DNA from: Terriglobia bacterium
GTDB lineage: Bacteria; Acidobacteriota; Terriglobia; Acidiferrales; UBA7541
NCBI GenBank assembly: GCA_020073375.1
Contig: JAIQFG010000067.1
Coordinates: 1 to 40,617, forward strand
Length of the DNA stretch: 40,617 nt
Reading direction: 5' to 3'
Below the pieces are notes generated by a model that saw only the letters and a program-made list of their open reading frames with translations, was not told the DNA's origin and made no database searches. Numbering within the stretch: the first letter of the stretch is position 1; each line of letters begins with the position of its first letter. This document shows, one piece after another, positions 1 through 7,585 of the stretch. A program made the position numbers and the translations under genes.

Positions 1-221
1 TCGATGCGCAGAAGGTGGCCGGAAACCGGAGCCGAAATGACGAACCGATCGCGGGCGCGGGTTTCGCCTTCCTGATCGAGCGTGACCTGCAGGGAACCCG
101 CACTCACACGGCCGGCTTCCACCAGAAGGCTGGACGGGATGAGAGCGAAAACGATGGCGGCCACAATCGCAATCGCCGCTATCAGCCAGAAAACGCGCCG
201 CCGGATTTTCTTCCGCTCCAA
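1..221 (-). CDS. HlyD/MacA-type periplasmic adaptor, N-terminal part, truncated by window edge
   Basis: Last gene of a three-gene minus-strand ABC exporter operon; only about 73 residues lie in the window. The translation opens with a basic stretch (LERKKIRRRVFW), one hydrophobic segment (about residues 9-27) and then periplasmic sequence containing VTLDQEGETRARDRFVISAP and VSGHLL, the pattern of the barrel/lipoyl start of membrane-fusion proteins. The start is a TTG, because a stop lies in frame a few codons upstream and no ATG or GTG intervenes; GCGAGGGA precedes it by about 7 nt. It starts 4 nt after the first base of the permease stop codon, so translation is probably coupled. In the family, this protein links the permease to an outer-membrane channel. 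Substrate unknown. Confidence 0.72.
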   Translation of the reverse strand, partial: MERKKIRRRVFWLIAAIAIVAAIVFALIPSSLLVEAGRVSAGSLQVTLDQEGETRARDRFVISAPVSGHLLRI

Positions 222-222
222 T

Positions 223-2586
223 TCATTCCCTCGCTTTCAACACCGCGACAAGGTCAAGGTTGCGAAGCTTCTGCGCGATCAACACGCCGGAAATTGCCGA
301 TGCCAGCGCGATCGTAATGAAAGCGAACGCATAAGTGCGGCCGCTGATCACCAGCGGCATGCGGTACAGCTCCGACTGCATGGAGTACACCAGCAAGCCG
401 CAGATTCCGTAACCCATCAGGAATCCCATCGGAATCGAGACTCCGGCAAGGATAGCCTGTTCGCCGAGCAGCATCCATCCAATCTCCGTGCGCGTGAAAC
501 CCAGCACGCGCAAGGATGCCAGTTCGTGCGCGCGTTCCGACAGCGCGATCAAAGCGCCATTGTAAACAATGCCGAAGGCGATGACACAGGCAAAGGAAAT
601 GAGCGCGCCCGTGGAGAGGTTGAGACTTTGCGCGATGGTGTTTCGGAAACTCTGGAGCATCGCTTCGCGAACGTTGACGCCGCTCACGGCCGGGGTCTTC
701 TTCAGGAAGGAATACAAACCAGGTGCAGCCAAGGGATCGACCGATAGAAAAGCTCCGGAAACGGTCTCGCCTTCCCGCATCAGCCGGTTCAGGGCGCCGA
801 TATCCATATAGGCTGAAGTGCCGATCAGATCCTCGACCGTCCCCGCCACGATTATCCGGCGCACGGGGCGCTGTCCTTCCAGGACTTCGATCGTGATGGT
901 GTCCCCGGGCGACACGCCGAGAATGCCGGCAAGGCTTTGGGACAACACAATGCCCTCGGGGGGCAGGCCAATCACGCGCAAATGCTGATCGACGATTCGC
1001 CGCAAATCCCTGTCATCGGAGAGGCCAAGGATGCCCACGCGCCGGGACCGATGCTGAAATCGCAGCCTTGCGGGAACGGCGCGGAAAGGCTCCGCCCGCA
1101 GCACGCCGGGAAGCCTCTCGACCGAGAAGCGGGCGGACGATCCGTGCGGTTCGTTGAATGTGATTCCGACGTCTTCGCGGGCCGCGCTCTGGAATTCCAC
1201 GCGCACCAGATACTCGATGGCATCGTAAAAGTAAAAGCCCACGATGAGTATGGCGCCGGCGCACGCAAGACCTAGAATGGAGAGCGCCGCCTTCCAGGGG
1301 CGCCTCTCCAGATTCCGCAGAATCATCCGGGCGCTCAAAGACACGAAGCGCTGCAGGCCGAGCCGCTCCGCGATTCCGGGCCGGAAACGCGCGGGGGATT
1401 CCGGACGCATCGCTTCAGCGGGAGGCAATGCCGACACCGAGCGCAGAGCGCTCAGAGCGCCGAAACAGGCTGCTGCGCCGCTGATTGCGACCGCGGAAAC
1501 GATCATGTCTAGAGTCGGCGCAAAGCGCAGTTCCGGAAAACGAAAAAAGTCCTGATACAACCTGGACAGGCCGCGGCCTAGCCAGATGCCGAGTGGCACT
1601 CCCAGCAAGGTTCCCAGCAGGACGGCGGCGAGGGCAAATCCCAGGTAGTGTAGCGCGACGGAAGTATTGCCGAATCCAAATGCCTTCAGCAGCCCGATGG
1701 CGCTGCGTTGCGTGTGAACCAGGCGCGATAGCACGACGTGAATCAGGAAGGCCGCCACCGCCAGAAAGATCGCGGGGATGAAGATACCCGTGATTCTGTC
1801 CTGCACGATCTCGTCGGAAAGAAAGCGGTTTGAGATCTGGTCATAGCGCCCGTACGCGCCAAGGCCGCCATATGGTTCCATCAGGTTGTCCAGCCTCGAA
1901 ATCACTTCGGCTTCGCTTCCTCCCGGGGACAAGGAAATGGAAACATCGTTGAATCCGCCCTCCATGTTGAAGGCTGGTCCAAGCGCTTCCCGGCTCATCC
2001 AGAACACTCCGAAGCGCCTGTTGTCCGGAAACACTTCGGCGCCGCGAATTTCGTAAACGTACTCGGGAGAAAGGGCGATGCCGACGATTCGCAGTGGCTC
2101 CCAGCGTCCGTTGATGACCGCGCCAATCGTGGCGCCGACGTCCAACTGGTTGGCCTTGGCAAAAGCTTCGCTGACGAGGACTTCGTCGCGCCGCCCTGGC
2201 TCGATATTGCGCCCGCGGCGAAGGCACAAATCGTTCAAATCCGGCACACCGCGCTCAGGTATGGAAACAAGCCGGCCCAGGCCAGGCTCCTGCAAACCGG
2301 GTACATCGAGGGTCACTTCGACGACGATTCTGGTCTGGACCCTGGAGACGCCGGGAATTGCCGCGATGGAAGCTTCCAGCGAATTGGGGGCGCGTTTCAG
2401 CGAGGCAAAGACGTCGGCAAACCGGTACTTGGCGTAATATTCCCGCTGGGCATTGGCGATCGACTCGTAGGACCCGCGCATGGTCACGTACGTCGCGATT
2501 CCGCACGCGACCACCAGGGCAACCGTAACCAGTTGCCCCCTCATTCGCCATAGATCGCGGACAAGTTTTTTGTTCAGCGCGGTCAT
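223..2586 (-). CDS. FtsX/MacB-type ABC transporter permease (large, duplicated)
   Basis: 787-residue inner-membrane permease. It has an N-terminal membrane segment (about residues 17-37), a long periplasmic domain (about 40-265), three hydrophobic segments around 270-375, a fourth near 430-450, a second periplasmic domain, and three C-terminal membrane segments from about 660 to 780 ending ...VAVLKARE. The two-fold FtsX arrangement is typical of exporters or extractors that work with a LolD/MacB-type ATPase rather than importers. The gene begins 7 bp after the ATPase stop and is followed by the adaptor gene, giving a complete ATPase-permease-adaptor set. By family it should move a lipophilic or peptide substrate out of the inner membrane or periplasm; the substrate cannot be read from sequence. 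Confidence 0.9.
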   Translation of the reverse strand: MTALNKKLVRDLWRMRGQLVTVALVVACGIATYVTMRGSYESIANAQREYYAKYRFADVFASLKRAPNSLEASIAAIPGVSRVQTRIVVEVTLDVPGLQEPGLGRLVSIPERGVPDLNDLCLRRGRNIEPGRRDEVLVSEAFAKANQLDVGATIGAVINGRWEPLRIVGIALSPEYVYEIRGAEVFPDNRRFGVFWMSREALGPAFNMEGGFNDVSISLSPGGSEAEVISRLDNLMEPYGGLGAYGRYDQISNRFLSDEIVQDRITGIFIPAIFLAVAAFLIHVVLSRLVHTQRSAIGLLKAFGFGNTSVALHYLGFALAAVLLGTLLGVPLGIWLGRGLSRLYQDFFRFPELRFAPTLDMIVSAVAISGAAACFGALSALRSVSALPPAEAMRPESPARFRPGIAERLGLQRFVSLSARMILRNLERRPWKAALSILGLACAGAILIVGFYFYDAIEYLVRVEFQSAAREDVGITFNEPHGSSARFSVERLPGVLRAEPFRAVPARLRFQHRSRRVGILGLSDDRDLRRIVDQHLRVIGLPPEGIVLSQSLAGILGVSPGDTITIEVLEGQRPVRRIIVAGTVEDLIGTSAYMDIGALNRLMREGETVSGAFLSVDPLAAPGLYSFLKKTPAVSGVNVREAMLQSFRNTIAQSLNLSTGALISFACVIAFGIVYNGALIALSERAHELASLRVLGFTRTEIGWMLLGEQAILAGVSIPMGFLMGYGICGLLVYSMQSELYRMPLVISGRTYAFAFITIALASAISGVLIAQKLRNLDLVAVLKARE

Positions 2587-2593
2587 GCTCGGG

Positions 2594-3301
2594 TCACCAG
2601 GTCAATGCGGATGGCGCCATCTTTTTCTCGTTCTTATGGATGTCGACGATCTCGCCGCTGCTGATGCGGATCACACGATCGGCCATTTCGGCGATCACTA
2701 CGTTGTGCGTGATGACCACGGTGATTGTTCCAAGCTCGCGGTTCACGCGCTCGAGAACTTCCAGCACGAGCTTTCCGGTCGGGTAGTCGAGTGCGCCGGT
2801 GGGTTCGTCGCACAGGAGCACTTCGGGCCGCTTGGCGATCGCGCGCGCAATGGCCACTCGTTGCTGCTCTCCTCCGGACATCTGCGCGGGAAAATGATTC
2901 AGCCTTTCCTCCAAGCCGACCAGGCGCAGGCATTCCAGAGGGTCCAGAGGATTTTCGGCGATTTCCGTTACCAGCGCGGTATTTTCCAGCGCGGTCAGGC
3001 TTGGAATCAGATTGTAGAATTGAAAAACGAATCCGACGTGCTCGCGGCGGTACCGGGTCAATTCGGCGGGCTCGGCCGTGGTCAGGTTATGGTCCAGGTA
3101 ATACACTTCCCCCGACGTGGGCACGTCCAAGCCGCCAAGAATGTTCAGCAGAGTTGATTTGCCGCTTCCGGAGGGGCCGAGCAAGACCACGAATTCGCCA
3201 GGGAAGAGTTCCAGGTTCACGCCGCGGAGCGCATGGACTTCCACTTCGCCCATGCGGTAGACCTTGCTGACTTTCCGGACGTGAAAAACGGTATCCGGCA
3301 A
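2594..3301 (-). CDS. ABC transporter ATP-binding protein, MacB/LolD family
   Basis: 235-residue nucleotide-binding subunit. Visible motifs: Walker [10 protein letters not shown] (residues 42-50), Q-loop FVFQFYN (91-97), signature MSGGEQQ (141-147), Walker [13 protein letters not shown] (161-172) and H-loop ITHN (His199). The [14 protein letters not shown] signature and the CDEPTGALD Walker B are those of the LolD/MacB branch. The start is TTG, preceded by GGAGG with a 6-nt gap, which makes it the convincing start. First gene of the minus-strand operon with the permease (7-bp gap) and the adaptor. Cytoplasmic; it powers the permease. Confidence 0.93.
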   Translation of the reverse strand: MPDTVFHVRKVSKVYRMGEVEVHALRGVNLELFPGEFVVLLGPSGSGKSTLLNILGGLDVPTSGEVYYLDHNLTTAEPAELTRYRREHVGFVFQFYNLIPSLTALENTALVTEIAENPLDPLECLRLVGLEERLNHFPAQMSGGEQQRVAIARAIAKRPEVLLCDEPTGALDYPTGKLVLEVLERVNRELGTITVVITHNVVIAEMADRVIRISSGEIVDIHKNEKKMAPSALTW

Positions 3302-3489
3302 TTCACGCCTCCGTCACAGGTCCCGCCCGTTTCGCAATCCTTGTATCGGACGCCGGTCCAAACCTTAAGCAATCCTTACGGAGGAATCCACGAGGTCAAT
3401 GGCAGCGCGCCTGGCAGGAAACGTGGACAGATTCCGCCTTTTCTCCATCCATTCACCCATGCTCGAATGCCATGCTGGGGCCCGCGCGC

Positions 3490-3765
3490 CTACTTTTCGC
3501 GCAAAATCACTTCGCCCTGGCCGACCGGGTGGTCGTTCATCCACAGGCGATACTTATATCCTCCGGGATTTACTCCCGGGCGCGGGGGGCCGCTTTGCAG
3601 CTGACGTCCCGGGGGGGCCTGGAAGACGTTGGATTGGAAAGGGCACCGATTTGGGTCGAACTCGATTTTGAGATTTGCCGTGTCGGACAGCCAGACGACC
3701 TGGTCGCCCGAGCCGATCACCACGATTTCAGGAATCACGCCTACCAGCACTAGTTTCTCGGACAT
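3490..3765 (-). CDS. small cupredoxin-like protein, uncharacterised
   Basis: 91-residue ORF on the ABC operon strand, about 190 bp upstream of the ATPase. A strong ribosome site (GGAGGGG, about 9 nt before ATG) supports expression. The sequence reads as an all-beta protein: an N-terminal strand, GSGDQVVWLSD resembling the 'GDxVxWxN' strand turn of cupredoxins, a Pro/Gly-rich central loop with one Cys (NRCPF), and a closing strand pair YKYRLWMND...QGEVIL. No signal peptide is visible and a full type-1 copper site is not evident, so copper binding is not claimed. It could also be an Ig-like or other small beta-sandwich. The cupredoxin-like label is inference. Confidence 0.6.
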   Translation of the reverse strand: MSEKLVLVGVIPEIVVIGSGDQVVWLSDTANLKIEFDPNRCPFQSNVFQAPPGRQLQSGPPRPGVNPGGYKYRLWMNDHPVGQGEVILREK

Positions 3766-4222
3766 TGCGGCACGCCCCTCCGGCGCAACGCGAAGATAAC
3801 ACAGCGAGCGGCACTTGCGGCGGGAGAATGCGGGGCGGTCTTCTCTGCGCCCCCTGTGTTAAAGGGTTTTCGTGGATCGAGCAAGGCGTCTAACACAGAG
3901 AACACAGAGGGCACAGAGAAAAACTGGAGGGGGCTCTTTACCCCTGGATTCCCCTTATTGGTTCAGTAAGTGCATCCATATTGGCGGTTGCGTGCGGGGG
4001 AGGATTCTAGCAAACTAGAGCACGGTGGTATTCTTGCTTCCCGTGAAGAATACCGGCGCCCGGACCGGGCAAGGGTGTTACCCGCCGGAGCGCTTCCAGG
4101 CAATCGTAGCGGCCGCCCCGTATTGTGCCGCGGAAGACAAAAGCCGGCTCTGCTCATACCCCAATCGCCCCTGCAAGGCAGGACGAAGAGCCCGCCTAAG
4201 AATAGAATGAGGTTTCGACGTC
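3766..4222. other. intergenic region, 457 bp, with one CACAGAG-type repeat
   Basis: Divergent intergenic space between the small beta protein (minus) and the aminotransferase (plus). Its one clear element is the inverted CACAGAG/CTCTGTG repeat at 3841-3923. The open frames in the remaining part lack a ribosome site and recognisable protein sequence, and I see no RNA gene. A promoter for the aminotransferase must lie here but no convincing -35/-10 pair was found. Confidence 0.5.
3841..3923. repeat. CACAGAG inverted repeat, copy A
   Basis: Left arm TTCTCTGCGCCCCCTGTGTT (3841-3860, followed by AAAG) faces a right arm running from TAACACAGAG (3891) through AACACAGAGGGCACAGAG to 3923. The arms are imperfect reverse complements; the left arm lacks one CTCTGTG unit. 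Copies of the same family occur at 5900-5951 and 23305-23420. Confidence 0.75.
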
Positions 4223-5434
4223 ATGATTAACCCGACAGATGAATTACGTCCGCCGACCAGGCTGATGCTGACCCCAGGACCCTCCTGCGTGAGCCCACGG
4301 GTGTACCGCGCCCTGGCGTCTCCTATCGTCGGTCACGTCGATCCGTGGTTCACCGAATTCATGGGTGGCGTGCAGGTGCTGATGCGCCGCGTGTTCCAAA
4401 CACAGAATCACATCACGTTCCCGATTTCCGCTTCGGGGACGGCCGGGATCGAAACCGCCGTCGTGAACGTGCTGGAACCGGGCGATGAGGCAATTGTGTG
4501 CGTGAACGGCACCTTCTCCTCGCGCATGGCAGATATCGCTGAGCGCACCGGAGCAAAAATTCACCGCGTCACCGCGCCCTTCGGGCGGCAAGTGGACCCG
4601 CAGGACGTGCGCGCCGCCGGGCAGGGCCGGAAGATCAAGTTCGTAGGCTTGGCGCACGGGGAGACTTCGACCGGCGTTTTGAGCAAGCTCGAAGGGTTCC
4701 GGCAGGTTGCTGATGAACTTGGTGCGCTGTTGATCGTCGACAGCGTGGCCACGCTCGCTGGCGTTCCCCTGGATGTGGACCGCCAGCGCATCGATATCTG
4801 CTTCAGCGGCTCGCAGAAGGCCATCAGCGCTCCTCCAGGCATGGCGCCCATCACGGTGAATACGCGCATCGAGGATTTGCTGCGCAACCGGAAGACGAAA
4901 GTGCAAAGCTGGTATTTCGATTTGACGACGGTGATGAATTACTGGGGCAAGGAGCGCACATATCATCACACGCCTCCGGTATCCCTGATCTACGCACTGC
5001 ACGAAGCCATGCGCATCGTTTTGGAAGAGGGACTGGAAGCCAGCTGGGAGCGGCACCGCCAGAATCAAGCCGCCTTAATTGCGGGGCTGGAGGCGATGGG
5101 CATCGAGCTGTTCGTCCGGAATCCGGCGGACCGCTTGCCGACCGTTACCTCGGTGGTGATTCCTGCCGGGATCGATGGAGCGAAAGCACGCGCCCGGATG
5201 CTGAATGAGTTCAATATCGAAATTGCCGGCGGGCTGGGCGATTTCAAAACCACGATGTGGCGCATCGGGCTGATGGGCTATTCGAGCCAGCGCGCCAATG
5301 TGCTGCTGTTTTTGGACGTGCTGGAGCGGGTCATGCTCGATCAGGGTATGAAGCTTCCGGTGGGTGCGGGAATTGCCGCAGCCGCGGAAAGCTACGCGCA
5401 CGCGGAACCCGTGCCCGTCGGCCACGGAGACTAG
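4223..5434 (+). CDS. class V aminotransferase, alanine-glyoxylate aminotransferase family
   Basis: 403-residue PLP enzyme. The N-terminal TPGPSCVSPRV, the SGTAGIETAV cofactor-binding turn (about 71-80), the PLP-ring Asp in VDSVATLAG (Asp173) and the Schiff-base Lys in SGSQKAISAPPG (Lys199) are those of the alanine/serine-glyoxylate aminotransferase family. The segment around 230-250 (SWYFDL...YHHTPPVSLIYAL) is very like mammalian AGXT. It should transfer an amino group to glyoxylate, making glycine. Purine-degrading bacteria use a close relative (PucG) on ureidoglycine; a PuuD-type urate hydroxylase lies 22 kb away, so that role is possible but unproven. Cytoplasmic. Followed after 33 bp by a 126-aa unknown, probably co-transcribed. 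The C-terminal 25 residues are Ala-rich and probably disordered. Confidence 0.9.
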   Translation: MINPTDELRPPTRLMLTPGPSCVSPRVYRALASPIVGHVDPWFTEFMGGVQVLMRRVFQTQNHITFPISASGTAGIETAVVNVLEPGDEAIVCVNGTFSSRMADIAERTGAKIHRVTAPFGRQVDPQDVRAAGQGRKIKFVGLAHGETSTGVLSKLEGFRQVADELGALLIVDSVATLAGVPLDVDRQRIDICFSGSQKAISAPPGMAPITVNTRIEDLLRNRKTKVQSWYFDLTTVMNYWGKERTYHHTPPVSLIYALHEAMRIVLEEGLEASWERHRQNQAALIAGLEAMGIELFVRNPADRLPTVTSVVIPAGIDGAKARARMLNEFNIEIAGGLGDFKTTMWRIGLMGYSSQRANVLLFLDVLERVMLDQGMKLPVGAGIAAAAESYAHAEPVPVGHGD

Positions 5435-5467
5435 GGGCATGGGGATTAGCGCCAGGGAGATCAGAGA

Positions 5468-5848
5468 ATGAGCACAAGTTCCTCCATGGGATGGACAAAT
5501 CAGGGCGCGATGAGCGAATTCGTTGGAGAATTCGACGTCACGTCGCGGCTGACTGACCACGCCTATCACTGCCGGTTTTCGCATCTGTGGAACGGCGTGG
5601 CCACCCGGCACAGCGACACCGTGGACACCAAATTCCTGGTGGACGGCAACGGCGCCGTCGTCGGACTGGCGCATACGGGATTTATCCAGTTCCTGGAAAA
5701 ATCCGGCCGCGGCCTGAGCGACCGGGAAGCCAGCTACATCGCCGCGCAGTACTTGCGGGAACAGCTCGAGCAGGAAGACGAGCGTGCGCTGTATGACGTG
5801 TCAGCGGGGGACGTGGCGCGGATTATCGGGATGCTAGGGATTCAGTGA
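5468..5848 (+). CDS. hypothetical protein downstream of aminotransferase
   Basis: 126 residues, not recognised. The start ATG has GGGAGATCAG just upstream; later in-frame ATGs at codons 7 and 15 are alternatives. The first 18 residues are Ser/Met-rich and low in conserved character. The body (FVGEFDVTSRLTDHAYHC...) looks alpha/beta with two Cys/His-bearing positions and ends in an acidic helix (YLREQLEQEDERALYD) followed by VARIIGMLGIQ. No signal peptide or membrane segment. The 33-bp gap suggests co-expression with the aminotransferase. Codon character is like its neighbours, so I take it as a real gene of unknown role. Confidence 0.7.
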   Translation: MSTSSSMGWTNQGAMSEFVGEFDVTSRLTDHAYHCRFSHLWNGVATRHSDTVDTKFLVDGNGAVVGLAHTGFIQFLEKSGRGLSDREASYIAAQYLREQLEQEDERALYDVSAGDVARIIGMLGIQ

Positions 5849-5899
5849 CTGGCGACTGGTGAAATGCCTACCACAGTTCGATTAATGCCGCGTTGTTCT

Positions 5900-5951
5900 T
5901 CCGTATTTCCTCTGATTTTCTCTGTGACCTGTGTGTTCTCTGAGTTAAAGC
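5900..5951. repeat. CACAGAG repeat, copy B (single arm)
   Basis: TTCCTCTGATTTTCTCTGTG followed by ACCTGTGTGTTCTCTGAGTTAAAGC. Same CTCTGTG-rich arm as at 3841 and 23305, including the terminal TTAAAG. Only one arm is clear. It sits immediately downstream of the stop codon of the 52-aa minus-strand gene. Confidence 0.6.
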
Positions 5952-5979
5952 TTTTGCTTTTCGCGGCTGCGCGCTCGAT

Positions 5980-6138
5980 CTAAGCGTCGGAGAGGGACTC
6001 GTCGAATCCCGACGGCGGTTCGGGGCGCTCGGCGGCTTCCAGGATCGCGCCGCAGTCCAGGCACTCGACATACTCCGCGTCGGAATCCTTGGCGATGAGT
6101 TGCGTGCGCAGATGGCGGCAGGCGGCAGGATCGTTCAT
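5980..6138 (-). CDS. 52-aa CxxC small protein
   Basis: Short minus-strand gene below the usual length cut-off. Read from ATG at 6138 to TAG at 5980 it gives 52 residues: MNDPAACRHLRTQL, then AEYVECLDCGAILEAAE, then an acidic Pro/Ser tail. GGAGAGA lies about 7 nt before the ATG. Metal ligands are plausible: Cys7, His9, Cys26 and Cys29 (CLDC), the last pair in the 'ECLDCG' knuckle typical of zinc ribbons. Other frames here give Arg/Ser-rich junk, while this frame has a balanced composition. Function unknown; perhaps an RNA- or protein-binding zinc knuckle. Monocistronic, between two repeat elements. Confidence 0.72.
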   Translation of the reverse strand: MNDPAACRHLRTQLIAKDSDAEYVECLDCGAILEAAERPEPPSGFDESLSDA

Positions 6139-6252
6139 GCGATGTCTCTCCAATTAAGCGCATCATAGCACGCCCGCCACCATGCGAATCCTGCAATGCG
6201 GATCATATTCGATACAGGGCATAGCTGCGCACGGCGCACTCGCGACGGTCTT

Positions 6253-6327
6253 GTAGCGCCGGCGTCTCGCCGGCTCCTTGCGACGCAGCGCGGGGTCACA
6301 AACCTGCCGGCGAGACGCCGGCGCTAC
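6253..6327. repeat. REP-like inverted pair, family 1 (GTAG foot, GCCGGCG stem)
   Basis: Two exact 22-bp arms in inverted orientation (6253-6274 and 6306-6327), each starting with GTAG followed by CGCCGGCGTCTCGCCGGC. Each arm folds on itself (GCCGGCG against CGCCGGC around TCT), and the two arms also pair with each other. GTAG at the outer foot of a palindrome is the architecture of REP elements recognised by RAYT-family transposases. Lies upstream of the AI-2E-family gene. Confidence 0.85.
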
Positions 6328-6382
6328 CGAAAGCAGCAAACGAAATCCACCAAAAACCTTCATCCTGAGTTATAAGGAATGG

Positions 6383-7492
6383 ATGTCGATTTCCGCCGGA
6401 CCAGGCGGAGGGAGACGCAACCGAATCGTGGCGCAAAAAACCGACGACCGTTTCAGCAACGTCGTTTTCTACGGCGTGGTTTTGTGCCTCGCTTACTTCG
6501 TGTTCCGCATTTTTGAGCCCTTCCTGGTCCCGCTGGGATGGGCGGGCGTTTTCGCTGTGGTTTTTTATTCCCTGAACCGTCGATTTGAGCGCAAATGGGG
6601 ACGCACACTTGGCGCATCGGTGACCACCGCTGGTGTGACCTTGATTCTGATCGTACCCGTGCTCTTGCTGGCCGCGCTGTTTGTGCGCGAGGGAATCGAC
6701 GCTACCCGCAGCGTGCAGGCTTCCATCGCTTCCGGAGATTTCGGCGCGTTCGGCCGGGCGTGGCAATGGTTTGCCTCCCATGTGGAGGCGGAGACCGGAC
6801 CGATCGATTTCCCTGGACTGGTTCGTCAATATGCCAGCCGGGTTGGGGAATCCATGGCCTCGGAACTGGGCCGGGTGGTGCGGAATGTTGTTGTGTTTGT
6901 TTTTGAACTGTTCGTCATGCTGTTCGCGCTGTTTTATTTTCTTCTCGATGGGGACGCCATTCTCGACCGTTTCCGTTTTTTTCTCCCGTTCGAGGAAGAC
7001 ATGCGGGATCGAATGCTGGGCGAAGCGCGCGAACTGATTTTCGCGAGCGTCACTACCAGCCTGGTGATCGCGGCGGTGCAGGGATTGATCTGCGGCGGCG
7101 CGTTTGCCCTCGCGGGTCTGGGCTCTCCGGTGTTCTGGGGAGTGTTGATGGCGTTTCTTTCGCTGCTTCCCGTGGTGGGCGCGTGGCCGGTCTGGATTCC
7201 CGCGACCGTCTGGCTGTTTTCCACCGGTCATGCGGGGCGCGCGGTGATGTTGATCGTCCTTTGCGGAGGGATTGGAGCGACGATCGACAATATCCTGCGG
7301 CCCGTGCTTCTTGGCGGGCGATCGTCCCTCAATGGTTTGCTGGTGTTCATCAGCGTGCTCGGAGGGATCGCGGTGTTTGGGATTCTGGGCGTGGTTCTCG
7401 GGCCGATCGTCGTGGCCACCGCTGTAGGCATCCTGGACGTGTATTTAGGCAAGGACAAGACCCATCGGGCCGCCAGCGCCGCGAAGGCCTGA
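6383..7492 (+). CDS. AI-2E/PerM family membrane permease
   Basis: About 369 residues. I place the start at the ATG at 6383 (MSISAGPGGG), preceded by AAGGA; the open frame extends to 6278 but runs into the REP element. Topology fits the AI-2E exporter/PerM family: two adjacent membrane segments near the N-terminus (VVFYGVVLCLAYFVFRIF and LGWAGVFAVVFY), a third after ASVTTAGVTLILIVPVLLL, a periplasmic loop, then a cluster of segments ending in LGVVLGPIVVATAVGIL. The family's conserved LLGGRSSLNGLLVFISVLGG stretch is present at about residues 310-330. Members export quorum signals or act in Na+/H+ exchange; substrate not predictable. Confidence 0.88.
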   Translation: MSISAGPGGGRRNRIVAQKTDDRFSNVVFYGVVLCLAYFVFRIFEPFLVPLGWAGVFAVVFYSLNRRFERKWGRTLGASVTTAGVTLILIVPVLLLAALFVREGIDATRSVQASIASGDFGAFGRAWQWFASHVEAETGPIDFPGLVRQYASRVGESMASELGRVVRNVVVFVFELFVMLFALFYFLLDGDAILDRFRFFLPFEEDMRDRMLGEARELIFASVTTSLVIAAVQGLICGGAFALAGLGSPVFWGVLMAFLSLLPVVGAWPVWIPATVWLFSTGHAGRAVMLIVLCGGIGATIDNILRPVLLGGRSSLNGLLVFISVLGGIAVFGILGVVLGPIVVATAVGILDVYLGKDKTHRAASAAKA

Positions 7493-7585
7493 TGTGCGCA
7501 ACATGGAAATTTCCCTGGCACGGAAAATGCGCCGCGCCACGCGGCTGTGCTAGAGTAACGCGCCGGGGAACACAAAGGTTGAACG

